A stretch of 60,799 bases of DNA from SVFI01 sp045643145 (GTDB lineage Bacteria; Bacillota; Clostridia; Lachnospirales; Lachnospiraceae), in assembly GCA_045643145.1 (NCBI GenBank), contig JAZUKG010000143.1:1-60799 (forward strand). The letters are read 5' to 3'. Below, in pieces: positions 41,991 through 51,266 of the stretch (position 1 is its first letter; each line of letters begins with the position of its first letter). Both the position numbers and the translations under genes were made by a program. Under the pieces are notes generated by a model, which was not told the origin of the DNA, searched no databases, and saw nothing but the letters and a program-made list of their open reading frames with translations.

Positions 41991-42476
41991 TTAAAATGCC
42001 ATACGAAGAGCACCAAAACCTGCTGCACTGACAAGACCCATAATGACACCTGCCAAAATTACACCGAGCATAACTGCGATTACGCTTGATTTAAAATCCA
42101 TATCTAAAAGACTGGCAGCCAGAGTTCCTGTCCAGGCACCTGTACCAGGCAGTGGAATTCCTACAAAAAGCAGTAGTGCAATAAATAAACCTTTTCCTGC
42201 TTTTTCCTGCAGCCTCTTTCCTCCCTTTTCTCCCTTTTCCAGACAGAAGGTAAAAAACTTTCCGATAACCGGTTTATCACAGCCCCATACCAACACCTTT
42301 CTGGCAAAGAAAAAGATAATTGGTACCGGAAGCATATTTCCGACAATTGCAATTATATAAGAAGGAACTAAAGGAAGCTGAAATCCAATCGCATACGGAA
42401 TGGCTCCTCTCAGTTCGATAAGCGGTACCATAGATACCAGAAAAACAATAATATACTGTACTAACATACTTGACAT
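41991..42476 (-). CDS. small multi-drug export family membrane protein
   Basis: 161 residues, about four to five transmembrane helices, with the family signature PLIELRGAIPYAIGFQLP near the N-terminus and PLPGTGAWTGTLAASLLDMDFKSS in the middle. The family name is historical; transport activity is not established. Tight spacing to the methyltransferase (12 nt). Confidence 0.82.
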   Translation of the reverse strand: MSSMLVQYIIVFLVSMVPLIELRGAIPYAIGFQLPLVPSYIIAIVGNMLPVPIIFFFARKVLVWGCDKPVIGKFFTFCLEKGEKGGKRLQEKAGKGLFIALLLFVGIPLPGTGAWTGTLAASLLDMDFKSSVIAVMLGVILAGVIMGLVSAAGFGALRMAF

Positions 42477-42529
42477 TTACTTTTCTCCTTTTATTGTCCC
42501 GATTGTTTTCATATGTTTATATTCACTAC

Positions 42530-43585
42530 CTACGAAACAATAGCAGACAGCTCCTGAATAAGCTCCTGCATCTCTTCCTCAGTACCAATGGTAATACGCA
42601 GGTAATTATCGATTCTCTCCGGTTTTGAGAAATGTCTGACATAAATATCTTTCTCACGAAGCTTTGCAAAGATTTCCATTGCTGAAACCTTTGGGTGTGT
42701 TACAAACAGGAAATTGGTCTTGGAATCACCAAATTCAAATCCCAGTTTTTTCATTTCCTCTTTTGTCTTTTCTCTGGTCGCAATAATCTTTGCACAGGTT
42801 TCTGCAAAATATGCTCTGTCCTGAATACAGGCTACACCCGTCTGAATCTGAAGATTTGTTAAGGTGTATGAGTTAAAAGAATATTTTACATCGTTTAAAT
42901 AAGAAATAATCTTTTCCTGAGCAAATACATAACCAATACGCATACCGGCCATAGAACGTGATTTTGAAAAAGTCTGTGTCACAATCAGATTGTCATACTT
43001 ATCAATCAGAGAAAGCGCAGAAGTCGCACCAAAATCTACATACGCCTCATCTACTACAACAATCACATCTCTATTATTTTGAATCATCTTTTCGATGGTT
43101 TCCAAAGGAAGTTCCACTCCGGTAGGTGCATTTGGATTGGCAAAAATCACACCACCGTTTGGCTGAGTATAATCCTCCCAGTTAATCTCAAACTTTTCAT
43201 TTAACGGCTTGGTTTCGTACGGAATACGGAACACATCTGCCCATACATCATAAAATGAATATGTGATATCCGGGAAAAAGATTGGTTTGTCTGAATTAAA
43301 GAAAGTCATGAAAATCATCGCCAGAACATCATCTGAACCGATTCCGACAAATACATTTTCAGGCTTCACCTGATATTCATCTGCCAGTGCATTTACCAGA
43401 TCAGAAATCTTTGGATCCGGATACATACGAAGCTTATCTGTATCAAAATCCTCAATCGCCTTTTTTACCAGTGGTGTCGGAGGATACGGATTTTCATTCG
43501 TATTTAATTTAATCATTTTTGTTTTTTTCGGCTGTTCTCCCGGTGTATACGGAACAACGCGTCTTACGTTATCTTCCCATTTCAT
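42530..43585 (-). CDS. hisC: histidinol-phosphate aminotransferase
   Basis: PLP enzyme of 351 residues, converting imidazole-acetol phosphate to histidinol phosphate. Motifs: KLNTNENPYPP, GSDDVLAMIFMTF, ANPNAPTGVELP and the PLP-Lys segment FSKSRSMAGMRIGYV. It is separate from any other his gene in the window, so a broader role with aromatic amino acids is possible. Located between the small export protein and the GT-C protein. Confidence 0.9.
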   Translation of the reverse strand: MKWEDNVRRVVPYTPGEQPKKTKMIKLNTNENPYPPTPLVKKAIEDFDTDKLRMYPDPKISDLVNALADEYQVKPENVFVGIGSDDVLAMIFMTFFNSDKPIFFPDITYSFYDVWADVFRIPYETKPLNEKFEINWEDYTQPNGGVIFANPNAPTGVELPLETIEKMIQNNRDVIVVVDEAYVDFGATSALSLIDKYDNLIVTQTFSKSRSMAGMRIGYVFAQEKIISYLNDVKYSFNSYTLTNLQIQTGVACIQDRAYFAETCAKIIATREKTKEEMKKLGFEFGDSKTNFLFVTHPKVSAMEIFAKLREKDIYVRHFSKPERIDNYLRITIGTEEEMQELIQELSAIVS

Positions 43586-43614
43586 AATCTATTCTCCTCT
43601 TAAATATATATCTA

Positions 43615-45351
43615 TTACTGATTTTTCCTTCTTATTATACATAAATACTCAGTTTCTTCCATACCTTCTGTGTCAAATCTTTCATCCAGCCACTTTCCAA
43701 AAGGATTCATGGAGAAAAACTTATCTCTGTTATCTACGGTATTTTTTGCAATCACGACCACCTGCGGAATCAGCTGCGGATGCCTATCAAAATACAATAC
43801 CCACTGTTCATTAAAAGCAGGCGTACTGATGGTCGACGGTGATACAAAAGATGATTTTGCGGATAAATTCAAAATCCCTTCTGTTCCCAGGAAAAGAAGA
43901 CTTTCACCATTTTTTGTTATCTCCTGAATTACTTCATGATCATTTTCATATCGCTTGCAATCCTCCGGCAACAAAAAGATTCCCTTAACCGGTCCGCTAC
44001 GAACCTGCTCTCGGCTTTGTAAAATATTTGCCGGAACATATTCTGTTGCTCTGACATAATACCCTTTGCAGGCAATCAGGCTCAAAACAAATATTACCAT
44101 ACTTATATAAAGAAGACACTCTAAAAGATTCTTATCATTAGTCTCTGAAGAAGTCTCTTTTATTTCTGATAAAAAGATTTGATAACCGATTATGACTCCC
44201 AGTACCAAATAGGAACTACTCGAATCCGGACCTACATTTGAAAAGATCAAAATACCGACAAAGGAAGCCAGCACCAGAATCATCCATTCTCGTTCCATCA
44301 AATCCCGTTTCTTTTTATAGAAGAAACAGAAAATAAATGCACCGATAAAAAATCCTAAATATCTGACCTGAAAATGGAACGGACTGATTTTTAAGCCAAT
44401 GATATTTGCTCCTAAAACCAGTAATGAAGTTACTATCATCCATACCGCAAAGAAAAGGATCCATTTATCTGTTTTCTTTTCTATATTGAGACCTTTTTTC
44501 TTTCCAAAACAATAAATAACATATGATATTATTGTGCTGCCAACAGCAAATACTCCTATCTGCTTTGCAACGTTGAGCCATTGTCTGACATATGCCAAAA
44601 GCTTCACTGACAGGGTGAACTGATGTGTTCCATCCATAAATACCATAGGGATATTTTGAAATAAATCTTGCAAATTCATATCAGAAAGCACGAATATAAA
44701 GAAGATTATGGCAATACCTGCGCATCCCAGCGTCAATATCAAGCAATTATTAATTCTTGATTTAATTTCTCCTTTCTTATCTGATATAAGGAACATACAT
44801 AAAATAACAGGATACAATATAACCATTCCCGGATATGCCAAAACCGTAAATGCCAGCATAACACCCGCTATAAATAGGAAACCCTTATTCAGTTTTTCTC
44901 TATACAGCAAAAGCATCCAAAGTACCAGGGTCAGTCCCCAAATCTGCTGCATGGAAAAGTCAGTTGACATCATCCATTTGGGTAAAAAATTAAAGTAAAT
45001 GAAACAATACAAAAATCTGTATTTTATATCCTGATGTTTAAAACACTGCCACAGGACAAAAGTCATACATACATGAATAAAAGAAGCTATCACACGAAGA
45101 TATAAAACCAGGCCATCCGTAGTATGCAAAAGTTTCTCATATAAAAACATAAAGAAAGCCGGTAAAAAGGAAGAGGTCTGATGCACTTCCCACATATCAG
45201 CAAACATGCGATCATGCAAAAGAAGACGCTGAGGCATAGAAACAGCATAGCCCTCATCGATATCAAACCCAACAAAGATTTTTATTATCATCGCAGCCAG
45301 AGACAAAAACAGCAGGCTATATCCGATTATATATTCTTTTTTCTGTTTCAT
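43615..45351 (-). CDS. polytopic membrane protein, GT-C/family 39-like glycosyltransferase
   Basis: 578 residues with about 12 hydrophobic helices and a C-terminal extracytoplasmic part. Between helix 1 and 2 there is FDIDEGYAVSMPQRLLLHDR, which resembles the Asp/Glu loop of GT39/ArnT-type transferases using polyprenyl-linked sugars. The donor and acceptor are unknown. A start has a purine-rich GGGAG. It follows the secreted low-complexity gene by 63 nt. Confidence 0.65.
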   Translation of the reverse strand: MKQKKEYIIGYSLLFLSLAAMIIKIFVGFDIDEGYAVSMPQRLLLHDRMFADMWEVHQTSSFLPAFFMFLYEKLLHTTDGLVLYLRVIASFIHVCMTFVLWQCFKHQDIKYRFLYCFIYFNFLPKWMMSTDFSMQQIWGLTLVLWMLLLYREKLNKGFLFIAGVMLAFTVLAYPGMVILYPVILCMFLISDKKGEIKSRINNCLILTLGCAGIAIIFFIFVLSDMNLQDLFQNIPMVFMDGTHQFTLSVKLLAYVRQWLNVAKQIGVFAVGSTIISYVIYCFGKKKGLNIEKKTDKWILFFAVWMIVTSLLVLGANIIGLKISPFHFQVRYLGFFIGAFIFCFFYKKKRDLMEREWMILVLASFVGILIFSNVGPDSSSSYLVLGVIIGYQIFLSEIKETSSETNDKNLLECLLYISMVIFVLSLIACKGYYVRATEYVPANILQSREQVRSGPVKGIFLLPEDCKRYENDHEVIQEITKNGESLLFLGTEGILNLSAKSSFVSPSTISTPAFNEQWVLYFDRHPQLIPQVVVIAKNTVDNRDKFFSMNPFGKWLDERFDTEGMEETEYLCIIRRKNQ

Positions 45352-45414
45352 ACTCTCCCTCCTTTTGCGTATTATTTTTTAATCCCATAGTCTTTCATAT
45401 TGTATCACATACTG

Positions 45415-46083
45415 TTAAAGTTTTCCATTGCTTCGCTTTTGATAAACACGCAGGATTCGACACAAACAGGCAGTGCCCAAAAGAATGCCAAGCATATCCA
45501 AAAGAAGCACTGTATGATTGGTTACGTTTCTCTTTTCTTCTTTTATGGTTTCGTTATCATTTATCACAGTAATATCATCTATGATTTCATCCCTTCTCAC
45601 ACTCTCTTTCGCAGCCGAATCATTCTGATCCTCAGCCAGCTCCTCGGCGCCGCTATTTTCACTGTTCAAGTTATTGACACTGACCATGCTGTTGGCACTT
45701 ACCATGCTATTGGCACTTACATCGGAATTCTGCATCGCAGCATTTGTAGATTCTGTCTTGGCTTCATTTTGAGTTTCTGCCTTTTTTCTATCAGTATTCT
45801 TGTTTTCTTCCTTATTTGTTTCCTTATTTACCGGTTTCGTTTGCTTTTTAGGCGCAGCAGTTTTTTTATTTCCGCTGTTTTCTGTTGCAACGCTCATTCT
45901 ATCCCCTGGTGTGTTTTGCGTCTGCATTTCCGTTTGCGGAGCATTTTCAGCCTCATCTGTAATCAATGCATCTCCTGCTACAATATCAGCGTATATCAGC
46001 TCATTTGGCCCTATACAGCATAAAGCCAATACAAATGCAGCAATAACACTGCATAATAAACCTTTTAAATTGCGAATCATCAT
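45415..46083 (-). CDS. secreted/anchored low-complexity protein with V-S-x-N repeats
   Basis: 222 residues: signal peptide (about 1-32, ending IYADIVA), a Glu/Asn/Lys/Thr-rich middle, short repeats SDVSANSMVSANSMVSVNN (about 118-136), an acidic stretch, and a C-terminal transmembrane helix followed by basic RVYQKRSNGKL. This resembles a surface protein with a C-terminal membrane anchor, but no LPxTG sortase motif is visible. Function unknown. GGAGGA lies 9 nt before the first of two Mets. Confidence 0.65.
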   Translation of the reverse strand: MMIRNLKGLLCSVIAAFVLALCCIGPNELIYADIVAGDALITDEAENAPQTEMQTQNTPGDRMSVATENSGNKKTAAPKKQTKPVNKETNKEENKNTDRKKAETQNEAKTESTNAAMQNSDVSANSMVSANSMVSVNNLNSENSGAEELAEDQNDSAAKESVRRDEIIDDITVINDNETIKEEKRNVTNHTVLLLDMLGILLGTACLCRILRVYQKRSNGKL

Positions 46084-46366
46084 AATAATATTTCCTCCAT
46101 TGTTAATTGTGGTTACAAATTTTTATTTATTTGTTGCTACTCTTTTACTCAAAAAATCTCTGCATATGAAAACAATAGATACGAACGAAGAATTAAAATC
46201 GCATTTCAACATAAAATGCCTCATAGAATAAGAATTGAAATATAAAAATAGAATTGAAACCGCATCGGAGTTTGATTTGAATTTGATTTGATTTAGAATG
46301 AAATTGGAATAAATACGAATATAGATATGTCTTATCAGATTATATAAAAGATATGTTTTTGAAAAA
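46084..46366. other. long AT-rich intergenic region without a gene
   Basis: This stretch has no plausible coding frame with a ribosome site. It holds the leader of the V-S-x-N gene, two copies of AGAATTGAAA 19 nt apart and a run of TTTGATTTGA-type repeats near 46271-46294. A weak promoter for the minus-strand gene (TTGAGT...TAAATA) may be present near 46120-46150. Confidence 0.5.
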
Positions 46367-46397
46367 CCGCTATGCTTTATATCCTAAAGCATAGCGG
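46367..46397 (-). terminator. intrinsic terminator of the antiporter gene
   Basis: 13-bp perfect stem CCGCTATGCTTTA/TAAAGCATAGCGG with TTTTT following on the minus strand, 12 nt after the antiporter stop. Confidence 0.92.
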
Positions 46398-46408
46398 CAA
46401 ATTTATTT

Positions 46409-47785
46409 TTAGTCTGCTGAACTGTTCTGTTCAGAATCATCATTCACTACTGAGGCTCCTATCTGTGGACCATTCACTGATGCTTCTGCCTCTACAGCAG
46501 CTCCCGTTTGTTTTGCGAGCTGCTTTTGGATGAATCCATAAATCTTTGCAGTTCCGAGTCCCTGAACTACTGTAGTAAAGAAAATGGTTACATAGGTAAC
46601 TGCCATAATGGTTCCGTAAATCGTGTTACCTGTATATCCTTCAAACATTTCTGAGGTTGATAAAGCCAGCGCTAATGATAAACCTCCCTTTAGACCGGTC
46701 CAGGTCATAAGTTCTGTAAAGGTAGAAAGTGTATATCCGCCCGGAAGCTTTTTAATGATTGTTGCCGAAATACCAACACCGATTCCTCTGGCCAAAAAGT
46801 TCATAACAATCGCTACTACCGATAAAGCAAAGATATGCGGAACATTTGTGATATTCAGGAAAGAAAGACCAATTAATACATAAAGAATACTATTTAACAA
46901 AGTATCAATTACTTCCCAGAAATCATGGTAACAATCCTCAGGATCCAGTTCCGGATGCTGCAATTTCAGCTTTTCCATCATAGTGGTGAAGTAGATACCA
47001 CAAACAACTGACACGATGACACCGGAGAAACCAAGTTCTTCACAAATAATATAACAGCTGGATACTGCAAATAAACTAATAAAGATATGAAGCTTGGCAT
47101 TGGTTGTCTTTTTTACGAGCTGGAATAATGCAAATGAAATCAATAAACCAATTGAAATTGCTCCCAAAAGTTCTCTTGCCATAAGTTCAAAGAAACCATA
47201 TTTAGAAGATCCGGTAATCATACTAGAAATACAAACGAAAAGTGCAACACCGGTTCCGTCATTAAATAAAGATTCTCCTTCAATAACTGCAATGATATCT
47301 TCTGACAGTCCAAGTTTGTTCAAAATAGAGGTTGCAGCAATCGGGTCAGTCGGTGAAACAATACATCCGATCAATGCACAGGTCAGGAAGTTCATATGAA
47401 GTCCCAATCCCATATTAATCAAATAAAACAATCCGCCATATGCAAATGATGAAATTAAAGTGGTCAGTAATGCCAAAAAGCAGATTGGTTTGATGTTATG
47501 TAACAAATCTCTGAATTTCAAATTGCTGGCACCGGAGAAAAGCATAAAACACAAAACTCCGTCGAGCAAATATTCATCCAATCGGAAAGTACTGACTTTT
47601 TCAAATAAAAGACTGGAGGTATCTATGACACCCATACTCTTTAACAGCATGATCGCTCCACCAATCAAAAACGATAATAGCAAGAGCGAAATATCATTTG
47701 GCAATTCCAAAATTCTTTCATTAATCAAGGTAAAGATTACGATAAGCCCGATCAAAAAGGCAAATCCTACTAAAACTGTATTCAT
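46409..47785 (-). CDS. CPA1-type Na+/H+ antiporter
   Basis: 458 residues with about 12 helices. The core motif GCIVSPTDPIAATSIL and FNDGTGVALFV, both typical of CPA1/NhaP-type cation:proton antiporters with the conserved DP/ND-type residues, are visible around residues 138-185. A hydrophilic C-terminus of about 40 residues ends the protein. It starts 2 nt after the thiN stop, so the pair is probably co-transcribed. Confidence 0.92.
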   Translation of the reverse strand: MNTVLVGFAFLIGLIVIFTLINERILELPNDISLLLLSFLIGGAIMLLKSMGVIDTSSLLFEKVSTFRLDEYLLDGVLCFMLFSGASNLKFRDLLHNIKPICFLALLTTLISSFAYGGLFYLINMGLGLHMNFLTCALIGCIVSPTDPIAATSILNKLGLSEDIIAVIEGESLFNDGTGVALFVCISSMITGSSKYGFFELMARELLGAISIGLLISFALFQLVKKTTNAKLHIFISLFAVSSCYIICEELGFSGVIVSVVCGIYFTTMMEKLKLQHPELDPEDCYHDFWEVIDTLLNSILYVLIGLSFLNITNVPHIFALSVVAIVMNFLARGIGVGISATIIKKLPGGYTLSTFTELMTWTGLKGGLSLALALSTSEMFEGYTGNTIYGTIMAVTYVTIFFTTVVQGLGTAKIYGFIQKQLAKQTGAAVEAEASVNGPQIGASVVNDDSEQNSSAD

Positions 47786-47787
47786 TT

Positions 47788-48408
47788 CTATTCATTCTCC
47801 TTTGACATAATAATTAACAATCTCCCATCTGTTACAGACACCAGTGCCTGCTTACCAACAAAGTGATTACTCACTCCCAGCGGAAAAGAATTATTTAAAA
47901 TAACATCTGTTACCTCATACTGTAATCCCTGAATTGTCACTCCGTTTGCCTCCTTACCAAAAGCAAACACAGAACACAATCCGTTGCTGTCTGCACCAAA
48001 TGTAATCTTGTCATTTTCGATCATGTATATTTCTTCATGGCTTGATAACATCTTTCCTCTCGCGCCATGATCCAACAGATATGCCAGCGACTGGATATTT
48101 GCAATTGTATGGTCGAGCCTTCCTCCTATACCACCCAACAGAACAAACTCTTTATATCCTAATTGCAGGCCTTTTTTTATTGCCAGCATCATATCTGTAT
48201 CATCCTTTTGAACCGGGAAAACCTCGCATTTATCGGCTTTTGGCACATATCCAAGCGAATCGAAATCTCCAATTATTAAATCAGGATTTATTTTTTCAGC
48301 ATATCGGTATCCACCATCCGCAGCGATAACACAATCACCTTCCTGTCTATTAATGACATTCGGATCACATTCCATAGCTCCGAGGATGTAACAAACTGAC
48401 ATGTTCAT
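47788..48408 (-). CDS. thiN: thiamine diphosphokinase
   Basis: 206 residues; makes thiamine diphosphate from thiamine and ATP. Motifs: IAADGGYRYAEKINPDLIIGDFDSLG, FPVQKDDTDMMLAIKKG and GGIGGRLDHTIANI, which hold the acidic Mg-binding and substrate residues. It starts with a purine-rich GGAGGA. Divergently transcribed from the deacetylase upstream. Confidence 0.94.
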   Translation of the reverse strand: MNMSVCYILGAMECDPNVINRQEGDCVIAADGGYRYAEKINPDLIIGDFDSLGYVPKADKCEVFPVQKDDTDMMLAIKKGLQLGYKEFVLLGGIGGRLDHTIANIQSLAYLLDHGARGKMLSSHEEIYMIENDKITFGADSNGLCSVFAFGKEANGVTIQGLQYEVTDVILNNSFPLGVSNHFVGKQALVSVTDGRLLIIMSKENE

Positions 48409-48592
48409 TCCTCCTTTATATATGTTTCCTTTGTAGCTTTTTTCTGCATATTCTGCTACCTCTTTTCATGTATATCTTCATGTAACAAATAGCATTTTTA
48501 TTCAATAACAATCGTATTTTATTGCAAACATCTGTACTAAAGCTACTGTAAAACACTTCTTTATCCTACCACAAATCACCCTCACCGTCAAT

Positions 48593-48631
48593 TTGACAGC
48601 ATATTCTGCAAGGCGTGGCATACGCTATAAT
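48593..48631 (+). promoter_or_regulatory. -10 box of the deacetylase gene
   Basis: TATAAT (48626-48631) lies 23 nt upstream of the ATG at 48654. A TTGACA at 48593-48598 is 27 nt away, too far for a normal -35; at 17 nt the -35 position is ATTCTG. Confidence 0.5.
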
Positions 48632-48653
48632 AAACTCACATCAAGGATGTATT

Positions 48654-49421
48654 ATGAACAAAAAGAGTATCCTGACGCTATCCGTATTTGCTATATTGAT
48701 AAGTCTTTTCATTTACAGATTATCCGGTCATATGGTCCGTGTATCAAGTTTTGTCAACGGGCGAAATATTCCGATCTACAAAGTTCAGACAGAAAAGAAT
48801 CTGCTCGCAATCAGTTTTGATGCAGCCTGGGGGAATGAAGATACCAAAGACCTCTTAGATATATTAAAAAGACATCATGTAAAAGCGACCTTTTTCATGA
48901 CAGGAGGATGGGTAGACCACTATCCGGAAGATGTAAAACGGATATTAGCTGAGGGACATGATTTAGGAAACCACAGTCAAAATCACAAGCAAATGTCATC
49001 GCTTTCAAAAGAAGAAATCGATCAGGAAATTCTGTCTGTACATAACAAGGTAAAAGAACTGACCGGATACAACATGAAGCTGTTCAGACCGCCCTACGGC
49101 GATTATAACAGCGAATTGATTCAAGAGGTGCAAACGCTGGGCTACTATCCGATTCAATGGAGTGTAGACAGCCTGGATTGGAAAGATTTGGGAGTCGATG
49201 AGATTATTAATAAGGTCTGCAGGCATAAGGATTTGGGAAACGGCGCCATTATTCTGTGCCATAACGGAGCCAAATATACCAAAGATGCTTTAGATGCCCT
49301 ATTGACCAAATTAGAGCAGGAATACACCTTTGTCCCCATATCCGATCTCATATACACAGAAAACTATCATATGCTCCCCGACGGAACGCAGGTTAGCAGC
49401 AATAGCATATCCGAGAAATAA
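48654..49421 (+). CDS. polysaccharide deacetylase (NodB-homology)
   Basis: 255 residues from the ATG at 48654, which has AAGGA 6 nt upstream; an earlier ATG is rejected. N-terminal membrane segment or signal (about 6-25), then the NodB domain: catalytic Asp in ISFDAAWGNEDT, metal histidines in HDLGNHSQNH, RPPYGDYN and the final ILCHNGAKYTKDAL. Like PdaB/YlxY-type enzymes it probably N-deacetylates peptidoglycan or another cell-surface glycan outside the cell. Confidence 0.9.
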   Translation: MNKKSILTLSVFAILISLFIYRLSGHMVRVSSFVNGRNIPIYKVQTEKNLLAISFDAAWGNEDTKDLLDILKRHHVKATFFMTGGWVDHYPEDVKRILAEGHDLGNHSQNHKQMSSLSKEEIDQEILSVHNKVKELTGYNMKLFRPPYGDYNSELIQEVQTLGYYPIQWSVDSLDWKDLGVDEIINKVCRHKDLGNGAIILCHNGAKYTKDALDALLTKLEQEYTFVPISDLIYTENYHMLPDGTQVSSNSISEK

Positions 49422-49442
49422 TATAAAAACGGAAACAAAAAA

Positions 49443-49465
49443 GAGGCCTCTGATTCAGAGGCCTC
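49443..49465 (-). terminator. intrinsic terminator of the Dlt-like operon
   Basis: 10-bp stem GAGGCCTCTG/CAGAGGCCTC with ATT loop, followed by TTTTTT on the minus strand, 9 nt after the carrier protein stop. On the plus strand no T-tract follows, so it may not serve the deacetylase. Confidence 0.92.
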
Positions 49466-49473
49466 CGGCAATC

Positions 49474-49695
49474 TTACATTAAATCCTGAACAAGTTCATA
49501 TAATGCTTCTGCCGAGTTGAAATTATCCGGAATAATTTCATCATTTGGAATTGTAATACCATACTGGTTTGCAATTTCAGAAATGATAGATACGATATCC
49601 AGAGAATCTAAAAGTGCATTATCAATTAACGCATCTTCATTTTCAAAGTCTACTCCCGGTTTGATTTTTTCAAGCATTTCGATAAATTCATTCAT
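49474..49695 (-). CDS. acyl carrier protein (DltC/ACP-like)
   Basis: 73-residue acidic carrier protein. The phosphopantetheine serine is S31 in LLDSLDIVSII. It starts shortly after the AMP ligase stop, so the ligase is its obvious loading partner. It is the final gene of a five-gene operon with an MBOAT, an SGNH-type protein and an anion permease; the layout matches Dlt and related acyl-transfer systems, in which the carrier holds the acyl group for export. Not distinguishable by eye between DltC and a general ACP. Confidence 0.88.
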   Translation of the reverse strand: MNEFIEMLEKIKPGVDFENEDALIDNALLDSLDIVSIISEIANQYGITIPNDEIIPDNFNSAEALYELVQDLM

Positions 49696-49719
49696 TGCTG
49701 TTTCTCCTTCCTGTTTCTT

Positions 49720-51201
49720 TTACTGATTTATAATAGATTCTACTATTTTCTTCACTTCTTTTCGAAGCAATGTACCCTTAAATGTTCTCGGAAGGCTTTC
49801 TACTTCATAAATATTTTTAGGAAGCTTGTAGCCTTCTAAGCGCTGCGCCAGAAACTGACTTAATTCCTTTTCGTCGTAGTTGTCTTTTTTTACAACGAGC
49901 ATAATCGGAGCTTCTCCTGTAATAGGATCCGGTCTCGATGTGTATGCACATTCAACGATTCCTTCATATCCCATCGCACAATCTTCCACTTCAGCCGGTG
50001 AAATTTTACTTCCGCCAAAGTTGATGATATCATCCGCTCTTCCGACCAGAATGACGCGTCCTTCTTCGTCTAAATATGCCAAATCCTTGGTCTTTACATA
50101 TCCATCATCCATATTTTCCTGTGTGGTTTCAGGATCTCTGTAATAGCCCTCCATAACAATCGGTCCGCCCCAGGAAAGAAGCGCCGGATTCTCAATGGTA
50201 GGTTCCTTTACTATATTACCATCCTCATCATTAAAACGCACCCATGAATTTACGGTAGGCTTACCAATACAGCCCGGTTTATTATCACTACTGTTAAAAT
50301 TCAAAATACATGAACAGCCGGCTTCAGAAGAACCGTAAAAATTGTATAATCTTACATCCGGCATAAGTCTTAATATGTGTTCTTTATCAGCCTCTACCAA
50401 AGGAGCAGAACCAATCTGAATATAATCCATCTGATCCTTGTATTCACCGATACGATCCTCAGACAGGTTGAATATCACACTGAGAGCCGCAGGAGCGATT
50501 GCCATAGCAGTCGCATGGTACTTATCCAGCATCTTCCATAAAACGCCGATAAATACGACTCCGTCCATCAAACAGACGGTACTGCCGTTAACCATATTGG
50601 ACTCATAACGTCTCATAGCAAAGGCATGATTCAAAGGCATTGGAATAATCTCCACATTTTCCTTTTTCATATGTGTGCCCTCAATGATGTTTTCCGCAAT
50701 GGTTACATCATTGATGTGTTTCACTACAACACCCTTTGACGCCCCCGTGGTACCTGTTGTATACAAAATCATGGATCTCGACTGTGCACCCGGAAGTTCC
50801 ATTTCTGCTTCCTCGGCTTCGTCTACCTTTGGTGTAATTTCCTTGTAAACAATTGTATTCAGGCCTTCAACCACCTGATTGCCGATGTAATAGGTAGCCT
50901 GTGCAAAGGCATATACCTGTTTCATATGCTCTTCACTGCTGGATTTTTCAATCGGGAATGGTATCGCTCCTAAATACTGAAGGGCTGTAAAGGTAACCAA
51001 GAACGGAATGTTCTGGGTACATAAAATCACGACGTAATCGCCCTTTTTAATTCCCATATCCATTAGTACAGTCGCTGTCTTTTTGATTTGTGACCAGTAT
51101 TCAGAATAGGTAAGAGTCTTTCTAAGCTCGCAAACTGCATATTTATCCGGCTGACTCTGTGCAAAATCTCTGATACTGTGAAGTACGGTGTCTTTTCTCA
51201 T
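49720..51201 (-). CDS. acyl-CoA synthetase-type AMP ligase of a Dlt-like operon
   Basis: 493-residue class I adenylate-forming enzyme that activates a carboxylic acid as acyl-AMP and should load it on the adjacent carrier. Motifs: A3 LYTTGTTGASKGVVV (about 146-160), A5 YNFYGSSEAGC, A7 KTKDLAYLD, A8 GRADDIINFGGSKISPAEV. At A10, where PRTxSGKxxRR is usual, it reads PRTFKGTLLRK, so the catalytic Lys is displaced or replaced by Thr. It does not carry a clear D-Ala signature. Its true substrate is unknown. Confidence 0.85.
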   Translation of the reverse strand: MRKDTVLHSIRDFAQSQPDKYAVCELRKTLTYSEYWSQIKKTATVLMDMGIKKGDYVVILCTQNIPFLVTFTALQYLGAIPFPIEKSSSEEHMKQVYAFAQATYYIGNQVVEGLNTIVYKEITPKVDEAEEAEMELPGAQSRSMILYTTGTTGASKGVVVKHINDVTIAENIIEGTHMKKENVEIIPMPLNHAFAMRRYESNMVNGSTVCLMDGVVFIGVLWKMLDKYHATAMAIAPAALSVIFNLSEDRIGEYKDQMDYIQIGSAPLVEADKEHILRLMPDVRLYNFYGSSEAGCSCILNFNSSDNKPGCIGKPTVNSWVRFNDEDGNIVKEPTIENPALLSWGGPIVMEGYYRDPETTQENMDDGYVKTKDLAYLDEEGRVILVGRADDIINFGGSKISPAEVEDCAMGYEGIVECAYTSRPDPITGEAPIMLVVKKDNYDEKELSQFLAQRLEGYKLPKNIYEVESLPRTFKGTLLRKEVKKIVESIINQ

Positions 51202-51266
51202 GTTTCCTCTTTTTCACGCCGATATACGGCTGATTATTTATTATTGTTATCCAAAGCGCTACTCAT

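Noticed and set aside
48593..48598. TTGACA as -35 of the deacetylase gene
   Set aside because: It is 27 nt from the -10 TATAAT, too far for a sigma-A promoter.
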